Of a DNA stretch of 64,000 nt, positions 36,901 to 43,016 are shown one piece after another (the first letter of the stretch is position 1; each line of letters opens with the position of its first letter). The translations under genes and the position numbers were made by a program. The notes below the pieces were generated by a model. It was given only the letters and a program-made list of their open reading frames with translations. It was not told the DNA's origin and did no database searches. The stretch is from CAZVED01 sp964626205 (GTDB lineage Bacteria > Patescibacteriota > Patescibacteriia > SG8-24), in assembly GCA_964626205.1 (NCBI GenBank), contig CAZVED010000004.1:37678-101677 (forward strand), read 5' to 3'.

Positions 36901-38410
36901 CACCTCCGGCAACGTCGGTATTGGCGAGGCCTCGCCAGGCTACCCCCTCGACGTGCAGCACGATGCTGCCACCGACACCTTCGTCGCCAACTTCTTTAAC
37001 GACGGCGGCGATGATGGTGATGATGGCATCATCATTCAGGCATGCGCGGACTCCAACCCAACGAGCGGATGCGAGCTTATCTCGTTCCTCGATGGCGATG
37101 GTACGGCCGTTGGCAGCGTGGCAGGCGATGGTGCAGGCGGCATCAGCTTTAATCAGACCTCCGATGCCCGGCTTAAGGAGAACATTGTCACGTATGAAGG
37201 CGCACTTGCCGCGCTCCGGCAGATTCGTGTTGCGCAGTACAACATGAAGTCCGCGCCGGGCCGCACGCAGATCGGCTTCATCGCGCAGGAGCTCCAGGAA
37301 GTCTTCCCGCAGGCGGTGTCCATCGGCGGTGACGATCCGGAAAAGCGTCCGTGGGCGGTGGACTACGGTCGCGTCACGCCGCTCCTCGTTGGTGCCGTGC
37401 AGGAACTCACCATCCGCCTCGATGAGCCATCCGTCGGCATCGCATCTTCGGACATGCTGGAGCCGGGTGAACTCGTGATGATTGATACCGCTCAGGCGAA
37501 CAGCGTGAAGCGTGCACTTGGTAGCGAGGCAGGCGATATCGCCGGGCACTTGCTTGCTGGTGTTGTGGGCGCGCGTACGTTCGGAACGGTCGGAAGCTAT
37601 CCGGTGGTGTACGACGGCATCGTGAAAGCGCGCGTGGTCGGAACGGTCGCAATCGGCGACCCTATCACCATGTCGCTGACGGCCGGCGTTGGCGTGGTCG
37701 CGACAGAGCCGTCGTACGTCGTCGGATACGCGATGGATACCAAGGCGGATCTCGGCCCCGGTGAGGTGCTCGTGATGGTCCGTACTGGTTGGTGGAACGG
37801 CTCGACGCAAGCCGCGCTTGCGGACGATACCGCAATCGTCTCTGACATCATGCATCTTGCCGATACTGCGCTTCTTGGTGGAACGTGGAGCATCGATGCG
37901 GATGGTCGCATGACGATGTCGGAAATTGAGGCCGAGAAGGTCACGACCAAGGAGCTTGTCGTGAAGGCAACGGACGAGACGCAGCTCATCGGCGAGGGTG
38001 TCGTCGAGCTGGGGAACTCCAAGGCATTCATCCATAACCCGTCTGTCCGCGAGAACAGCCGTATCTTCATCACGTTCTTCGGGAACGTTGAGGGGAACTG
38101 GTGGATCTCTCACCGTGCGAGCGGGGAGTTCGAGATCACGCTGTCGAAGCTCGCGCCGACCGACATTCGGTTCGAGTACTTTATCGTGAACGTCGTGGAT
38201 GAGCGGACGCCGCCCGAGCCGGTCCTGGAGCCAGCAGCGGAGGAGACCAGCGAAGATCCGGTTTCCGAAGAGCTTCCTGATGAAGAACTAGTCGCAGAAG
38301 AGGGGGCTGTCACAGACGAGGAACCCGTCGTCGAAGCGCTTCTCGAAGATGGGGTTGTCACGGAAGAAGAGCCAGTTGTAATGGAGTCGGAAGGTTCTAG
38401 CCAAGAATGA
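24977..38410 (+). CDS. Giant secreted tail-fibre-like protein with S74 intramolecular chaperone domain
   Basis: About 4,477 residues from the ATG at 24977. The open frame begins at a GTG (24878) inside the preceding hairpin; the later ATG gives a clean signal peptide (basic MSGLQYNKVLPLLRRM, hydrophobic run, cleavage near ALA-SGP). The N-domain (NRILNYQIRLTDANGIAVPD) is followed by some 4,000 residues of beta-repeats with recurring NRxGIGxxxPxxxLxV and GDLFQV units, typical of trimeric fibre stalks. Near residue 4062 is the Peptidase_S74 / Myrf-type site SDARLKENI with the Ser and Lys (S, then K five residues on) of the self-cleaving dyad, then the chaperone core GRTQIGFIAQELQEVFPQAV. About 340 more residues follow, ending in an acidic tail (EEELPxE-type repeats). 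Such domains trimerise fibres and cut themselves off. No phage genes nearby, so a cellular surface fibre is inferred. Confidence 0.8.
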   Translation: MSGLQYNKVLPLLRRMFTLGVHALGMLAVLLVASVALASGPDQNRILNYQIRLTDANGIAVPDGTTDIKLTFYTAASGGTQLYTACSADGSPTGTPTAVEATFTSGVATVLIGDTGITCASGSAVAIPATLFTNTAMYLGVTVEADAEMTPRKRIVAAGYALNADRLDDLETSAVGGSGAFVPITDGSGNLTLTEDLAVDGTTFLVDSANNRIGIGTITPDAVLDIEGAEDTERIRLTDATNVDSVGIYTGSGTPNGSLTAQAGSIFLDQTGGVYVNTNDGTAWSLLSAGGSMAIGGTITSGTVGSLLFVGSGPSLAQDNANVFWDDASNRLGIGTNAPLRTLDVAGSQRLRGTGSTVLTGTIDPAASTTVTGVGTAFTTEIALGDRIVVGGETRTVVAIASDTSLTVDQAFSDNANDTSPDVLSAIATFLKSDGTLGPSVNDIGELVIGHLTSDPLGGKAHMYYNTTTNKFRCYENTTWKDCVVDTSGDITGTGSNGAVTFWSGSLTLSADSANFFWDDTNNRLGIGDATPAASLTVGSGDLFQVAGASGNITTAGTLTVNGTGASLIGGNLTVNGNTTLGNAVGDTVAFTGRLNSPTHGASKGLLLPTNAGAPSPVTGTTEGDIVWDTTNDLLYVYDGSAFTSFSAGGVSIGGDVSGGTVGSVLFVGTSGLLTQDNASFFWDDTNNRLGIGDATPAATLTVGSGDLFQVAGASGNITTAGTLTVNGTGASLIGGNLTVNGTTALGNASGDTVTVAGRLVTSNHAANQGFKIPTYGAGAPGAVTGTVEGDIVWDTTNDVLYIYDGADFTSFSAGGGVSIGGAVASGTVGSILFVGAGGNLDQDNPALYWDYTNDRLGLGDATPSYTLDINGTFRATGAALFDGTVALGNAAGDTVTVAGRLDLGAHAANIGLNIPTSAGVPSGVTGTAEGDIVWDATNNTLYLYDGASFAQINGAIGIGNTVSSGTSGSILYVNGSGQLAQENANLFWDDTNNRLGLNDTTPSYTLDINGTFRTTGAALFDGTVALGNAAGDTVTVAGRLDLGVHAANIGLNIPTNAGVPSGVTGTAEGDIVWDSTNDSLYIYDGAAFTAFTAGGDIAIGGDISGGTVGSILFVDTSGNLGQDNASFFWDDTNNRLGILDATPDATLDVAGSTHLGSSTSHRVTITGELLLGSLASDPTGVNGLMYYNTVSDKYRCFENSVWTNCDGSSGSSLAGTGATGQVTYWSDSNTITGENAFFYDATNDRLGIGGDVTPNATLSVGSTSQFQVDSSGAIAAATGVTSSGTITFSGLTASRVLFTNGSSQLATSGASAALSAALSDETGSGVVVFGTSPEITTSLTTASTTFALLNTAATTVNFAGAATALNLGASTGTTTIGNALSVNGTVLTLDADNAGAGADVRIIANQGSDNDGEIRYNATTNEWEFSNDGGTFSALGSGGAGANTALSNLASVAINTSLISDTDNTDDLGSDAIRWRDLYLGSNTLHIGTSTTDEGVISYNTTTNVFDFGTDSTTNGDIAFFTDDLYLDKSTGNVGIGDTTPAALLTVGSGDLFQVDSSGNLSTSGTIQTGRNGTDGQFTIYSEQGATDYSVVLNPHATMTQTTTYTLPANDGDASQVLTTDGAGALSWSAAGTGTVTGSGTATRVAFWSGSSALSSSAGLYWDSTNSRLGIGHSSPSAMLHINNGSGYAAIHLGNQNSTGFTITNETDNFNIWKGTFGSPSARPFQVTSAGNTLLNQNGGNVTVGSTTATSLFNVGSAAQLQVTSAGNLTTSGTITSTYSTGGNALVIDTTTLVADATNNRVGIGTASPAVALHVAGSDATTTYTSTSAIATIQNTSTTNNTGVKLSFTTVDTGASIIGAARVGTQITDHTAASVDGDLVFETVSASAMGERMRILSTGNVGIGDTSPAGLLTVGSGDVFQVGSDGNIDFIKGVDYEWPAADAAGVLTSDGSGNLSWSAAGSGDITAVGSMTSGAAFADSTADDDWLGLGASAGRIEFDDQTTDEVNILGANVGIGTSTPGANLVIHGEAGLNSALWMSDGDIVTPNYTSTGILPDPSNTTTFGVLANSSGTLGGVGLTGFTEAAANTTVPVAILGYHGGTAPTVGAVQVYGFKHDGATGRTALGATEEVFQVLNGTTVITTILGNGSMGINDETPDYLLDVAGTFGVDGNVTLGDASGDTVTSNAAAWTFANDTTVALTGGVNGLNFDSNTLSIDATNNRIGILTADPTAPLDISSGLIALVLGADSSNTTRTNAAAKVARIAAPHYTNAEEPMHIAQAFSDATVNSLAFGGGTSLMNAATHIRFYTAANNTTVTGTERMVIDTAGYVGIGETTPAALLTVGSGDLFQVNTSGNVSTSGTITSTYATGGNALVIDTTTLVVDATNNRVGIGTASPTYELDVQGNSNSAVRAWVRNTNSGTAAASLFFASNDAGVGTYIGTTSSGYTTSGNLSANLGYLQVAAGPMLIRTVTSGGSITLAPNDSVAMTLTTAGLVGIGTASPAGMLDVSAARSLTPSAAGAYLSISASTLTDSGTAVSGTNATAVFNSIAAPTLAATNATVTTTNAATFYVAGAPANGTNMTITNPWSVWVDAGNSRFDGSVLGIRGVNYTWPAADGAGVLTSDGSGNLSWSAAGSGDITAVGSMTSGAAFADSTADDDWLGLGASAGRIEFDDQTTDEVNILGANVGIGTATPGVKLHVQTGDAGVEPTWTAPDVAIFENASGTNASIQLFTSNAANGNICFSDTDTRCQGYISYAHATDSLVFQTAAAVRLTIDSSGRVGIGATTPDALLDIEAAEDTERIRLTDTTNADSVGIYTGTGSPNGALSGQAGSLFLDQSGTVYVNTNGTTGWTNLIAAGSGDITAVGSMTSGAAFADATADDDWLGLGASAGRIEFDDQATDEVNILGANVGIGTSTPSYALDIVSSVAAAGTSSRLAFTNTASDSASRLSVANDTGLVGGLNTYGSLFAVTGLRSKLALSSNYDLLLSADATTANAGTTYAIRLITGGYDPDTQTRMIVLPNGNIGIGDLTPAALLTVGNGDMFQVDSSGNVSNSGNTTFGNNSGDTVTSNAATWTFANDTAVALSGGVNGINFDSNTLSIDATNNRVGIGTAAPGSGLHVVDNALIGAATAHVTSDGIFAGIAALEVSSGVATSTDTGFADLRITTNQSGTANSIGRVVFANSNIGGSDKRIAQIGVATDGATNSGTLRFATMNAGTVANRMVILASGNVGIGDTTPAGLLTVGSGDVFQVGSDGNIDFIKGIDYEWPAADAAGILTSDGSGNLSWGSASGVTADSLDFIDFEDTLDLDAALTLNQTTNTWTQDFTGTTTTGLTYNANSLTTGKALQVNSSSLTSGSLVDIQVSGTAAASNTQTALNILTAGANATSTQTTYGAQISNTHTGTASTNVGLMVNASGGTNNYAAIFNGGNVGIGTSTPLVPLHVVTTGTDTGFQGNTLSTFRSLASGRAVSLQLSNNVDAAMYLSLIGAGGSSRLAIGGSSETLTILESGNVGIGDTSPDFLLDVAGTFGVDGNMTIGDASGDTVTSNAAAWTFANDTTVALSGGVNGLNFDSNTLSIDATNNRVGFGTSTPNAKLHVSAAGDAVSSALSTSDYIMLSSQSDAPGFSMVASSATAANRGVIKGVRSRGTLGSPTVPSNNDYVFTIGGAIYDGADTELTAAIDFYVDGTVSSNVAPQRISFVTGATNSASRTERMVIKNNGNIGIGVTDPDVRLEVQSNPGAAGDLFVKFTDSTATAGYLGFGEATGAGSQYMPLIHGHGSGTGASRTGIKFIGEPGEDSSDDMAFVFQGRNTSAGALTTADIFQIQNSAQDALFRVGPTGNLTIAGSTVAIPNNLNFDSNTLFIDASANEVGINTATPTAALDVAHGGLSLVLGADTNTTTRTNATDKYSRIAGAHYTNAEEPFGILTTESTASTNLLKFGGGSALTNAATEIQFYTAANNTTTIGTQRMTIDTSGNVGIGEASPGYPLDVQHDAATDTFVANFFNDGGDDGDDGIIIQACADSNPTSGCELISFLDGDGTAVGSVAGDGAGGISFNQTSDARLKENIVTYEGALAALRQIRVAQYNMKSAPGRTQIGFIAQELQEVFPQAVSIGGDDPEKRPWAVDYGRVTPLLVGAVQELTIRLDEPSVGIASSDMLEPGELVMIDTAQANSVKRALGSEAGDIAGHLLAGVVGARTFGTVGSYPVVYDGIVKARVVGTVAIGDPITMSLTAGVGVVATEPSYVVGYAMDTKADLGPGEVLVMVRTGWWNGSTQAALADDTAIVSDIMHLADTALLGGTWSIDADGRMTMSEIEAEKVTTKELVVKATDETQLIGEGVVELGNSKAFIHNPSVRENSRIFITFFGNVEGNWWISHRASGEFEITLSKLAPTDIRFEYFIVNVVDERTPPEPVLEPAAEETSEDPVSEELPDEELVAEEGAVTDEEPVVEALLEDGVVTEEEPVVMESEGSSQE

Positions 38411-38453
38411 GCTTCTTACATCAGCTTTGGGGATAACCAAGGGGGCCGATTTT

Positions 38454-38462
38454 TGCTATAGT
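38454..38462 (+). promoter_or_regulatory. Extended -10 promoter of the O-antigen ligase/TPR gene
   Basis: TTTTTGC-TATAGT with TATAGT at 38457-38462. A TGGGGATAA motif lies about 20 bp upstream. The transcript would have a leader of about 47 nt. Confidence 0.5.
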
Positions 38463-38515
38463 TGAGGACGATATTCACTTAATAGAGGGAAGCGCAAGCT
38501 TTTTCTTTCCGTTAT

Positions 38516-41160
38516 ATGCACGATATGACGACCCCGCGCTCCGCCGCCGGCTCTTCCAGGGCCGCGCAGATCGCCGACGCGATCATTCGGTGGACCCTGC
38601 TCGTCCTTGCGGCGGGCATGCCGATGTTTTTCCTTCCGTGGACCTCTGAGGTCCTTGAGTCGAGCAAGCAGCACTTCTTGCTTGCAGGCGCCGCAATTGC
38701 CGGCCTTGCCTGGCTCGGCAAGATGCTCGCCGACCGCCGTTTCGAGTATCGCCGGTCGCTCGTGAACTCGTTCGTCATTCTTTATGTGGTGACCTACGGG
38801 GCAAGCGCCTGGATGTCCAAGAGCCGGTATATGAGCATTGCCGGCGACTTCGGGCAGGAAATGTCCGGCTTCTTCACGGTGCTGGCGCTGGCAATCCTGT
38901 ACTTCGTCGTCGTCAACAACATTCGGACCATCGAGACGCTTCACCGACTGTTCACGGCTTTCGTGGTTGGCGGCGCGGTTACGGCACTGTATGGCCTGCT
39001 GCAGGGTCTCGGTGTCCACATCCTTCCGTTTGAATTCGCCAAGACGGCATCGTTCAACACGGTGGGTACGGTCGCGGCAATGGGCATGTTCCTCGCGTTC
39101 ATCGTTTCGCTCATCGGCGGCGTATTGCTCATGGGGCACCGCCGTTCGGACTCCGACCGTAAGCGCCTGTTCGTCGTGAACGCGCTCATGATTCTCACTG
39201 CGGTGGTCGCACTGCTTCTTATCGCGGTCATCGACTTCTGGCCGATTAGCCTTGCGTTGTTGCTCGCCTCCCTCGTCCTCATCGGATTCGCGTTCGTGCA
39301 CGCGCGTTCGATGCAGGGGATTAGCGGCGTCATGCTCCCGATCGCCTCGCTCATCATCTCCTTATTCCTCCTCGTCACGAACTTACCGCTGAGCTTCGGG
39401 TATCCGCCGGAAGTCATGCCATCCATGCGTGCAAGCTGGGATATCGCCATGCAGGCGCTGCAGGAGCGACCGCTGCTCGGCTCCGGTCCGGGTACGTNNN
39501 NNNNNNNNNNNNNNNNNNNNNNNNNNNNNNNNNNNNNNNNNNNNNNNNNNNNNNNNNNNNNNNNNNNNNNNNNNNNNNNNNNNNNNNNNNNNNNNNNATC
39601 GCCATGCAGGCGCTGCAGGAGCGACCGCTGCTCGGCTCCGGTCCGGGTACGTTCGTCGTGGACTACGCTAAGTACCGTTCTGCCGACGTGAACGCGTCGC
39701 AGTTCTGGAACATCCGTTTCGACCGCGGTTCCTCGCATGTTTTGACCTCGCTCGCGTCTACGGGGTATCTCGGAACGCTGACATGGGTCATCCTTGTGCT
39801 CTATTTGCTTGTCATTTCAGTAAGGAGCCTGCTTCGTGCCGACGAAAAGACCTGGCATGTGATGGTCGGCGTTTTTGCGGCATGGTTCCTGCTCGTCATG
39901 GCGCGCGTCTTCTACAGCTCCACGATGACGCTCGAAGTCATGTTCTGGATGAGTATGGGGCTTCTCGTTATCGTGACGCATAAAGAGTGGCATTCCGTGA
40001 CGTTTGAGCACTCACCCCGCGCGGCGATGGTTCTCTCCTTCCTCTTCATTCTCTCTGGCGTCATGGCACTTTCTGGATTCTTCATCCAAGGGCAGCGACA
40101 CTTGTCGGAAGTTCACTATGCGCGCGCCATCGCGAATGACCGCGTCCAAGGCGATGTCGACGAAACGCTTACGAGCCTCGGTAAGGCCTCCGCGCTTAAT
40201 CGCAACAACAGCGGTATCGTGCGCAATGCCGCACTGGCCATCGTGGCGAAGGTGAACATCATGCTCAATGAGCCGATCACTATTGAGCGGAATGATGGCG
40301 AATCCGACGCGGATTATCAGAAGCGGCAGACGGAAGCCGGTCAGGCACTCCTGCGCAAGGCGATGCTGCTTACTGCGGACGCCGTAAACACGGCGAAGCT
40401 CGCCACGGAGATTGATCCCGCGAACGTCGCCAACTGGACGACCCTTGCATCCGTCTACCAGAGCCTCATGGGCATTACGGAAGACGCCGATGTCTGGGCG
40501 GTCACCACGTACGAAAAGGCCATCACCCTCGAACCGGCGAACCCTGCGCTTCGCACCGAACTCGGCAAAGTGTACGTCTGGCAGGCTGACCGACAGGCAG
40601 GAGTCGCCGCCGCGGAAGGCGTGACTGAAGAAGCCGCAGCCGAAGCAACGGCACTCAAGGACGATCTCTTGCAGAAAGCGGTTGATGTATTCACGAAGGC
40701 GACCGACCTCAAGCGCGACTATGCTCCGGCGTACTACCACCAAGGTCTCGCGTATGAGCGGCAAGGCAAGACCGAGGAGGCCATTTCTCGCCTCGAGGCC
40801 GTCGCGACGCTCTCTCCGCAGGATGTCGGCGTCGGCTTCCAGCTCGCGCTCTTGTACTTCCAGAACGACCAGAAAGATGCGGCTATCGCACTTCTGGAGT
40901 CGGTCATCCGCCTTTCCCCGGACTACTCGAACGCGCTGTGGTACCTTGGGGCGATGTACGAAGACAAAGGGGATATCGTCAAAGCCATCGAGATGATCAC
41001 CAAGGTGAAAGAGCTCAATCCGGACAACGAGCTTGTTGCGCAGAAGCTTTCTGAGCTCGCAGTGAAGGCGGTTCAGCCTGCGGCAGAAGGAGTAGACGGA
41101 CTTCCTGCACCGGTTGAAGAGGTCGCTGGCGCCCAGGGCGAAGCGGTGGTGCAGCCGTAA
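38516..41160 (+). CDS. O-antigen ligase-like membrane protein with C-terminal TPR domain (split by assembly gap)
   Basis: One gene interrupted by 100 N. The 55 bp before the gap are repeated exactly after it, and removing the gap plus one copy restores an unbroken 829-residue frame. The first part has about a dozen TM helices, starting with an N-terminal stretch with MFFLPWTSEVLESSKQHFLL, which is common in CPR Wzy_C proteins. The ligase-type loop ALQERPLLGSGPGTFVVDYA is followed by the conserved periplasmic R and H (FDRGSSHVLTSLASTGYLG). After the last TM helix (about 475) are TPR-like repeats (TYEKAITLEPANPALRTELG; YYHQGLAYERQGKTEEAISR; ALWYLGAMYEDKGDIVKAIE). Probably transfers or polymerises glycans for surface polymers or surface proteins. 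The terminator at 41176 follows. Confidence 0.85.
39443..39652. other. Assembly gap with duplicated 55-bp flanks
   Basis: 100 N at 39498-39597. The 55 bp at 39443-39497 equal the 55 bp at 39598-39652, as expected when two contigs share a k-mer-sized overlap that the scaffolder failed to merge. The gap is therefore an artefact and no sequence is missing. Confidence 0.9.
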
Positions 41161-41175
41161 GTACGGGCACCCTAC

Positions 41176-41210
41176 GAAAACAGCCCCCTTTACAGGGGCT
41201 GTTTTCTTTT
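41176..41210 (+). terminator. Rho-independent terminator after the ligase/TPR gene
   Basis: GAAAACAGCCCC (41176-41187) pairs with GGGGCTGTTTTC (41195-41206), then TTTT. Confidence 0.92.
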
Positions 41211-41233
41211 ATACCATGACCCCTGACCAATGC

Positions 41234-41309
41234 GGGCCGCTAGCTCATTTGGTAGAGCGCTTCCATGGCATGGAAGAGGTGAAGGGTTCGATTCCCTTGC
41301 GGTCCACCA
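41234..41309 (+). tRNA. tRNA-Ala (GGC)
   Basis: Acceptor GGGCCGC/GCGGTCC with the G3-U70 Ala identity pair; anticodon stem CTTCC/GGAAG with loop ATGGCAT (anticodon GGC); T arm AAGGG/CCCTT; A73 and encoded CCA (41307-41309). Confidence 0.95.
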
Positions 41310-41374
41310 CCCTGCGCATCTGACACCGTCGGGTTCGGAGGGTGGTTTTGCAGAAACGAAGGAAGGAGCCACGA

Positions 41375-41869
41375 ATGGAGTTCCTTTTCACGAACGAGGT
41401 TGCCCCATCGCGCATTGACGAGGTCGTCGCGTATCTTGCGGGGCCACGGCTGTGGGTACCGCAAGTGAACTATCCGGACTACGACGCGTGGCTGCACAAG
41501 GTGCATGGTGAGCTGAAGAGCGAGCACAAGCGCGCGCTCGTCGCATTCACCGGCGGTGTCGTTTGCGGAACGGTCATCTACCAGCGGCACAAGACGCAGG
41601 GCGATGTCATCGAGGTGAAGAACATCACCGTGCGCCCGGAAGAGCAGGGGAGGCTCGTTGCGAGCTTTCTCATGCGCAACACGGAGATCGAAGGCGTGCG
41701 GGATTTCCCCGGTACGACCGCGGTCGTCTGTGACGCGAAGGCAGACAATATGCCGATGCGAGCTTTCCTTTCTCGCAACCGGTACGCGCAGGTCGGCCAA
41801 GCAGACCTCTACGGACTTGGTGCCGGAACGGACATTCTGTTCCGAAAAGAACTCATCGTCGCCCCGTGA
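41375..41869 (+). CDS. GNAT-like acetyltransferase domain protein
   Basis: 164 residues. The ATG at 41375 is preceded by a good Shine-Dalgarno (AAGGAAGGAG, about 8 nt), so it is preferred over the in-frame GTG at 41342. The order of elements fits a GNAT fold: RALVAFTGGVVCGTVIYQRH (strands 2-3), VIEVKNITVRPEEQGRLVASFLMR (strand 4 and the acetyl-CoA loop; the usual QxxGxG/A is present as QGRLVA) and a late strand with DAKADNMPMRAFLSRNRYAQVG. The substrate is unknown. Its stop lies in the hairpin 41861-41876, 41 bp before ychF. Confidence 0.6.
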   Translation: MEFLFTNEVAPSRIDEVVAYLAGPRLWVPQVNYPDYDAWLHKVHGELKSEHKRALVAFTGGVVCGTVIYQRHKTQGDVIEVKNITVRPEEQGRLVASFLMRNTEIEGVRDFPGTTAVVCDAKADNMPMRAFLSRNRYAQVGQADLYGLGAGTDILFRKELIVAP

Positions 41870-41885
41870 TCGGGGCATTTTCTTT
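41861..41885 (+). terminator. Short terminator between GNAT gene and ychF
   Basis: GCCCCG (41861-41866) pairs with CGGGGC (41871-41876), loop TGAT, followed by ATTTTCTTT. The stop codon of the GNAT gene is in the loop. Confidence 0.75.
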
Positions 41886-41910
41886 CCGAAGTCCTCATCT
41901 ACAACATCCT

Positions 41911-42984
41911 ATGTCCCTCCAAGTCGGTATCGTCGGACTCCCGAACGTCGGAAAATCCACGCTCTTCAAGGCAATCACCAAGAAACAGGTGGAGTGTCAG
42001 AATTATCCGTTCTGCACAATCGAGCCGAACGTCGGTATCGTCGCGGTGCCGGACGAGCGTTTGGAACAGCTCGCTAAGGCGTCCAACACGCAGAAGATCA
42101 TTCCGGCGGCAGTGGAGTTCGTCGACATCGCCGGCCTTGTCGCGGGTGCATCGAAAGGAGAAGGTCTCGGCAACAAGTTCCTTTCGCATATTCGCGAGGT
42201 GGATGCCATCATCATGGTCGTTCGCGCATTCGAGAATGGTGATGTCATCCATGTGGCGAACAAGATCGACCCGATGGCCGATATCGAGGTCATCGGTCTC
42301 GAGCTCATCTATGCAGACCTTGATACCGCAGAGAAACGTCTCGATACGCTGCAGCGCCAGATGAAGGGTGGCAAGGACCGCGACTCCGAACTCAAGCTCT
42401 CCGCGCTGGAAAAGATTCTTGCGTTGCTGCGCATCGGCAAGCCTGCACGTGAAGCGGAGCTTACCGAAGACGAGCGTCTCGCCATTCGCGACACGCAGCT
42501 CCTTACCTCGAAGCCGATTCTCTACGTCGCGAACGTGGATGAAGGCCAGCTCAAGGCCGGCTATCAGATTCCCGGCATTCCCGCAGACCGCCAAGTCGCG
42601 TTATGTGTGAAGCTCGAGGAGGACGTCGCCTCGCTTCCGCCGGAAGAGGTGAAGGAGTATCTCGATGCACTCGGTCTCAAGATGACCGGTCTCGATACGC
42701 TCATCAAGGCGAGTTACCGCCTGCTCGGTCTCCTGACATACTTCACGTCTGGCGAGAAAGAAACGCGTGCATGGACGGTCCGTGAAGGCGCCAAGGCTCC
42801 GGAAGCCGCTGGCGTCATTCACACCGACTTCGAGAAGAGCTTCATCCGCGCGGAGGTCATCGACTGGAAGGACTTCGTGGAGCTGGGTGAGGCTGGTGCG
42901 CGTGACAAGGGAAAGCTGCGCGTGGAGGGCAAGGACTACATCATGCGCGACGGTGATGTCTGCCACTTCCGGGTGGGGGCATAA
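41911..42984 (+). CDS. ychF: Redox-responsive ribosome-associated ATPase YchF (OLA1 family)
   Basis: 357 residues. The start is the ATG at 41911 (MSLQVGIVGLPNVGKSTLF). P-loop GLPNVGKST; switch segment QNYPFCTIEPNVGIV; G3 region VDIAGLVAGASKGEGLGN; the NxxE-type G4 motif (YVANVDE) that gives this family ATP rather than GTP preference. The coiled-coil insert (about 125-190) is followed by a C-terminal TGS domain (LLTYFTSGEKETRAWTVREG, HTDFEKSFIRAEV, DGDVCHFRVG). Full length. Flanked by terminators on both sides, so probably monocistronic. Confidence 0.97.
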   Translation: MSLQVGIVGLPNVGKSTLFKAITKKQVECQNYPFCTIEPNVGIVAVPDERLEQLAKASNTQKIIPAAVEFVDIAGLVAGASKGEGLGNKFLSHIREVDAIIMVVRAFENGDVIHVANKIDPMADIEVIGLELIYADLDTAEKRLDTLQRQMKGGKDRDSELKLSALEKILALLRIGKPAREAELTEDERLAIRDTQLLTSKPILYVANVDEGQLKAGYQIPGIPADRQVALCVKLEEDVASLPPEEVKEYLDALGLKMTGLDTLIKASYRLLGLLTYFTSGEKETRAWTVREGAKAPEAAGVIHTDFEKSFIRAEVIDWKDFVELGEAGARDKGKLRVEGKDYIMRDGDVCHFRVGA

Positions 42985-42985
42985 A

Positions 42986-43012
42986 AAAGAGACGGCCATG
43001 AGCCGTCTCTTT
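42986..43012. terminator. Bidirectional terminator ychF / methylase
   Basis: AAAGAGACGGC (42986-42996) pairs with GCCGTCTCTTT (43002-43012), loop CATGA, between convergent genes. Confidence 0.88.
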
Positions 43013-43016
43013 CGTT

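Noticed and set aside
36647..38113. 488-codon minus-strand open frame over the S74 domain
   Set aside because: Antisense to a recognisable S74 domain.
24977..38410. Prophage tail-fibre locus
   Set aside because: No capsid, terminase, portal, integrase or lysis genes nearby, and the protein has a signal peptide; the gene is flanked by cellular surface genes.
39604..41160. Separate TPR gene starting after the N gap
   Set aside because: The apparent start lies in the duplicated 55-bp contig overlap; it is the second half of the gene starting at 38516.
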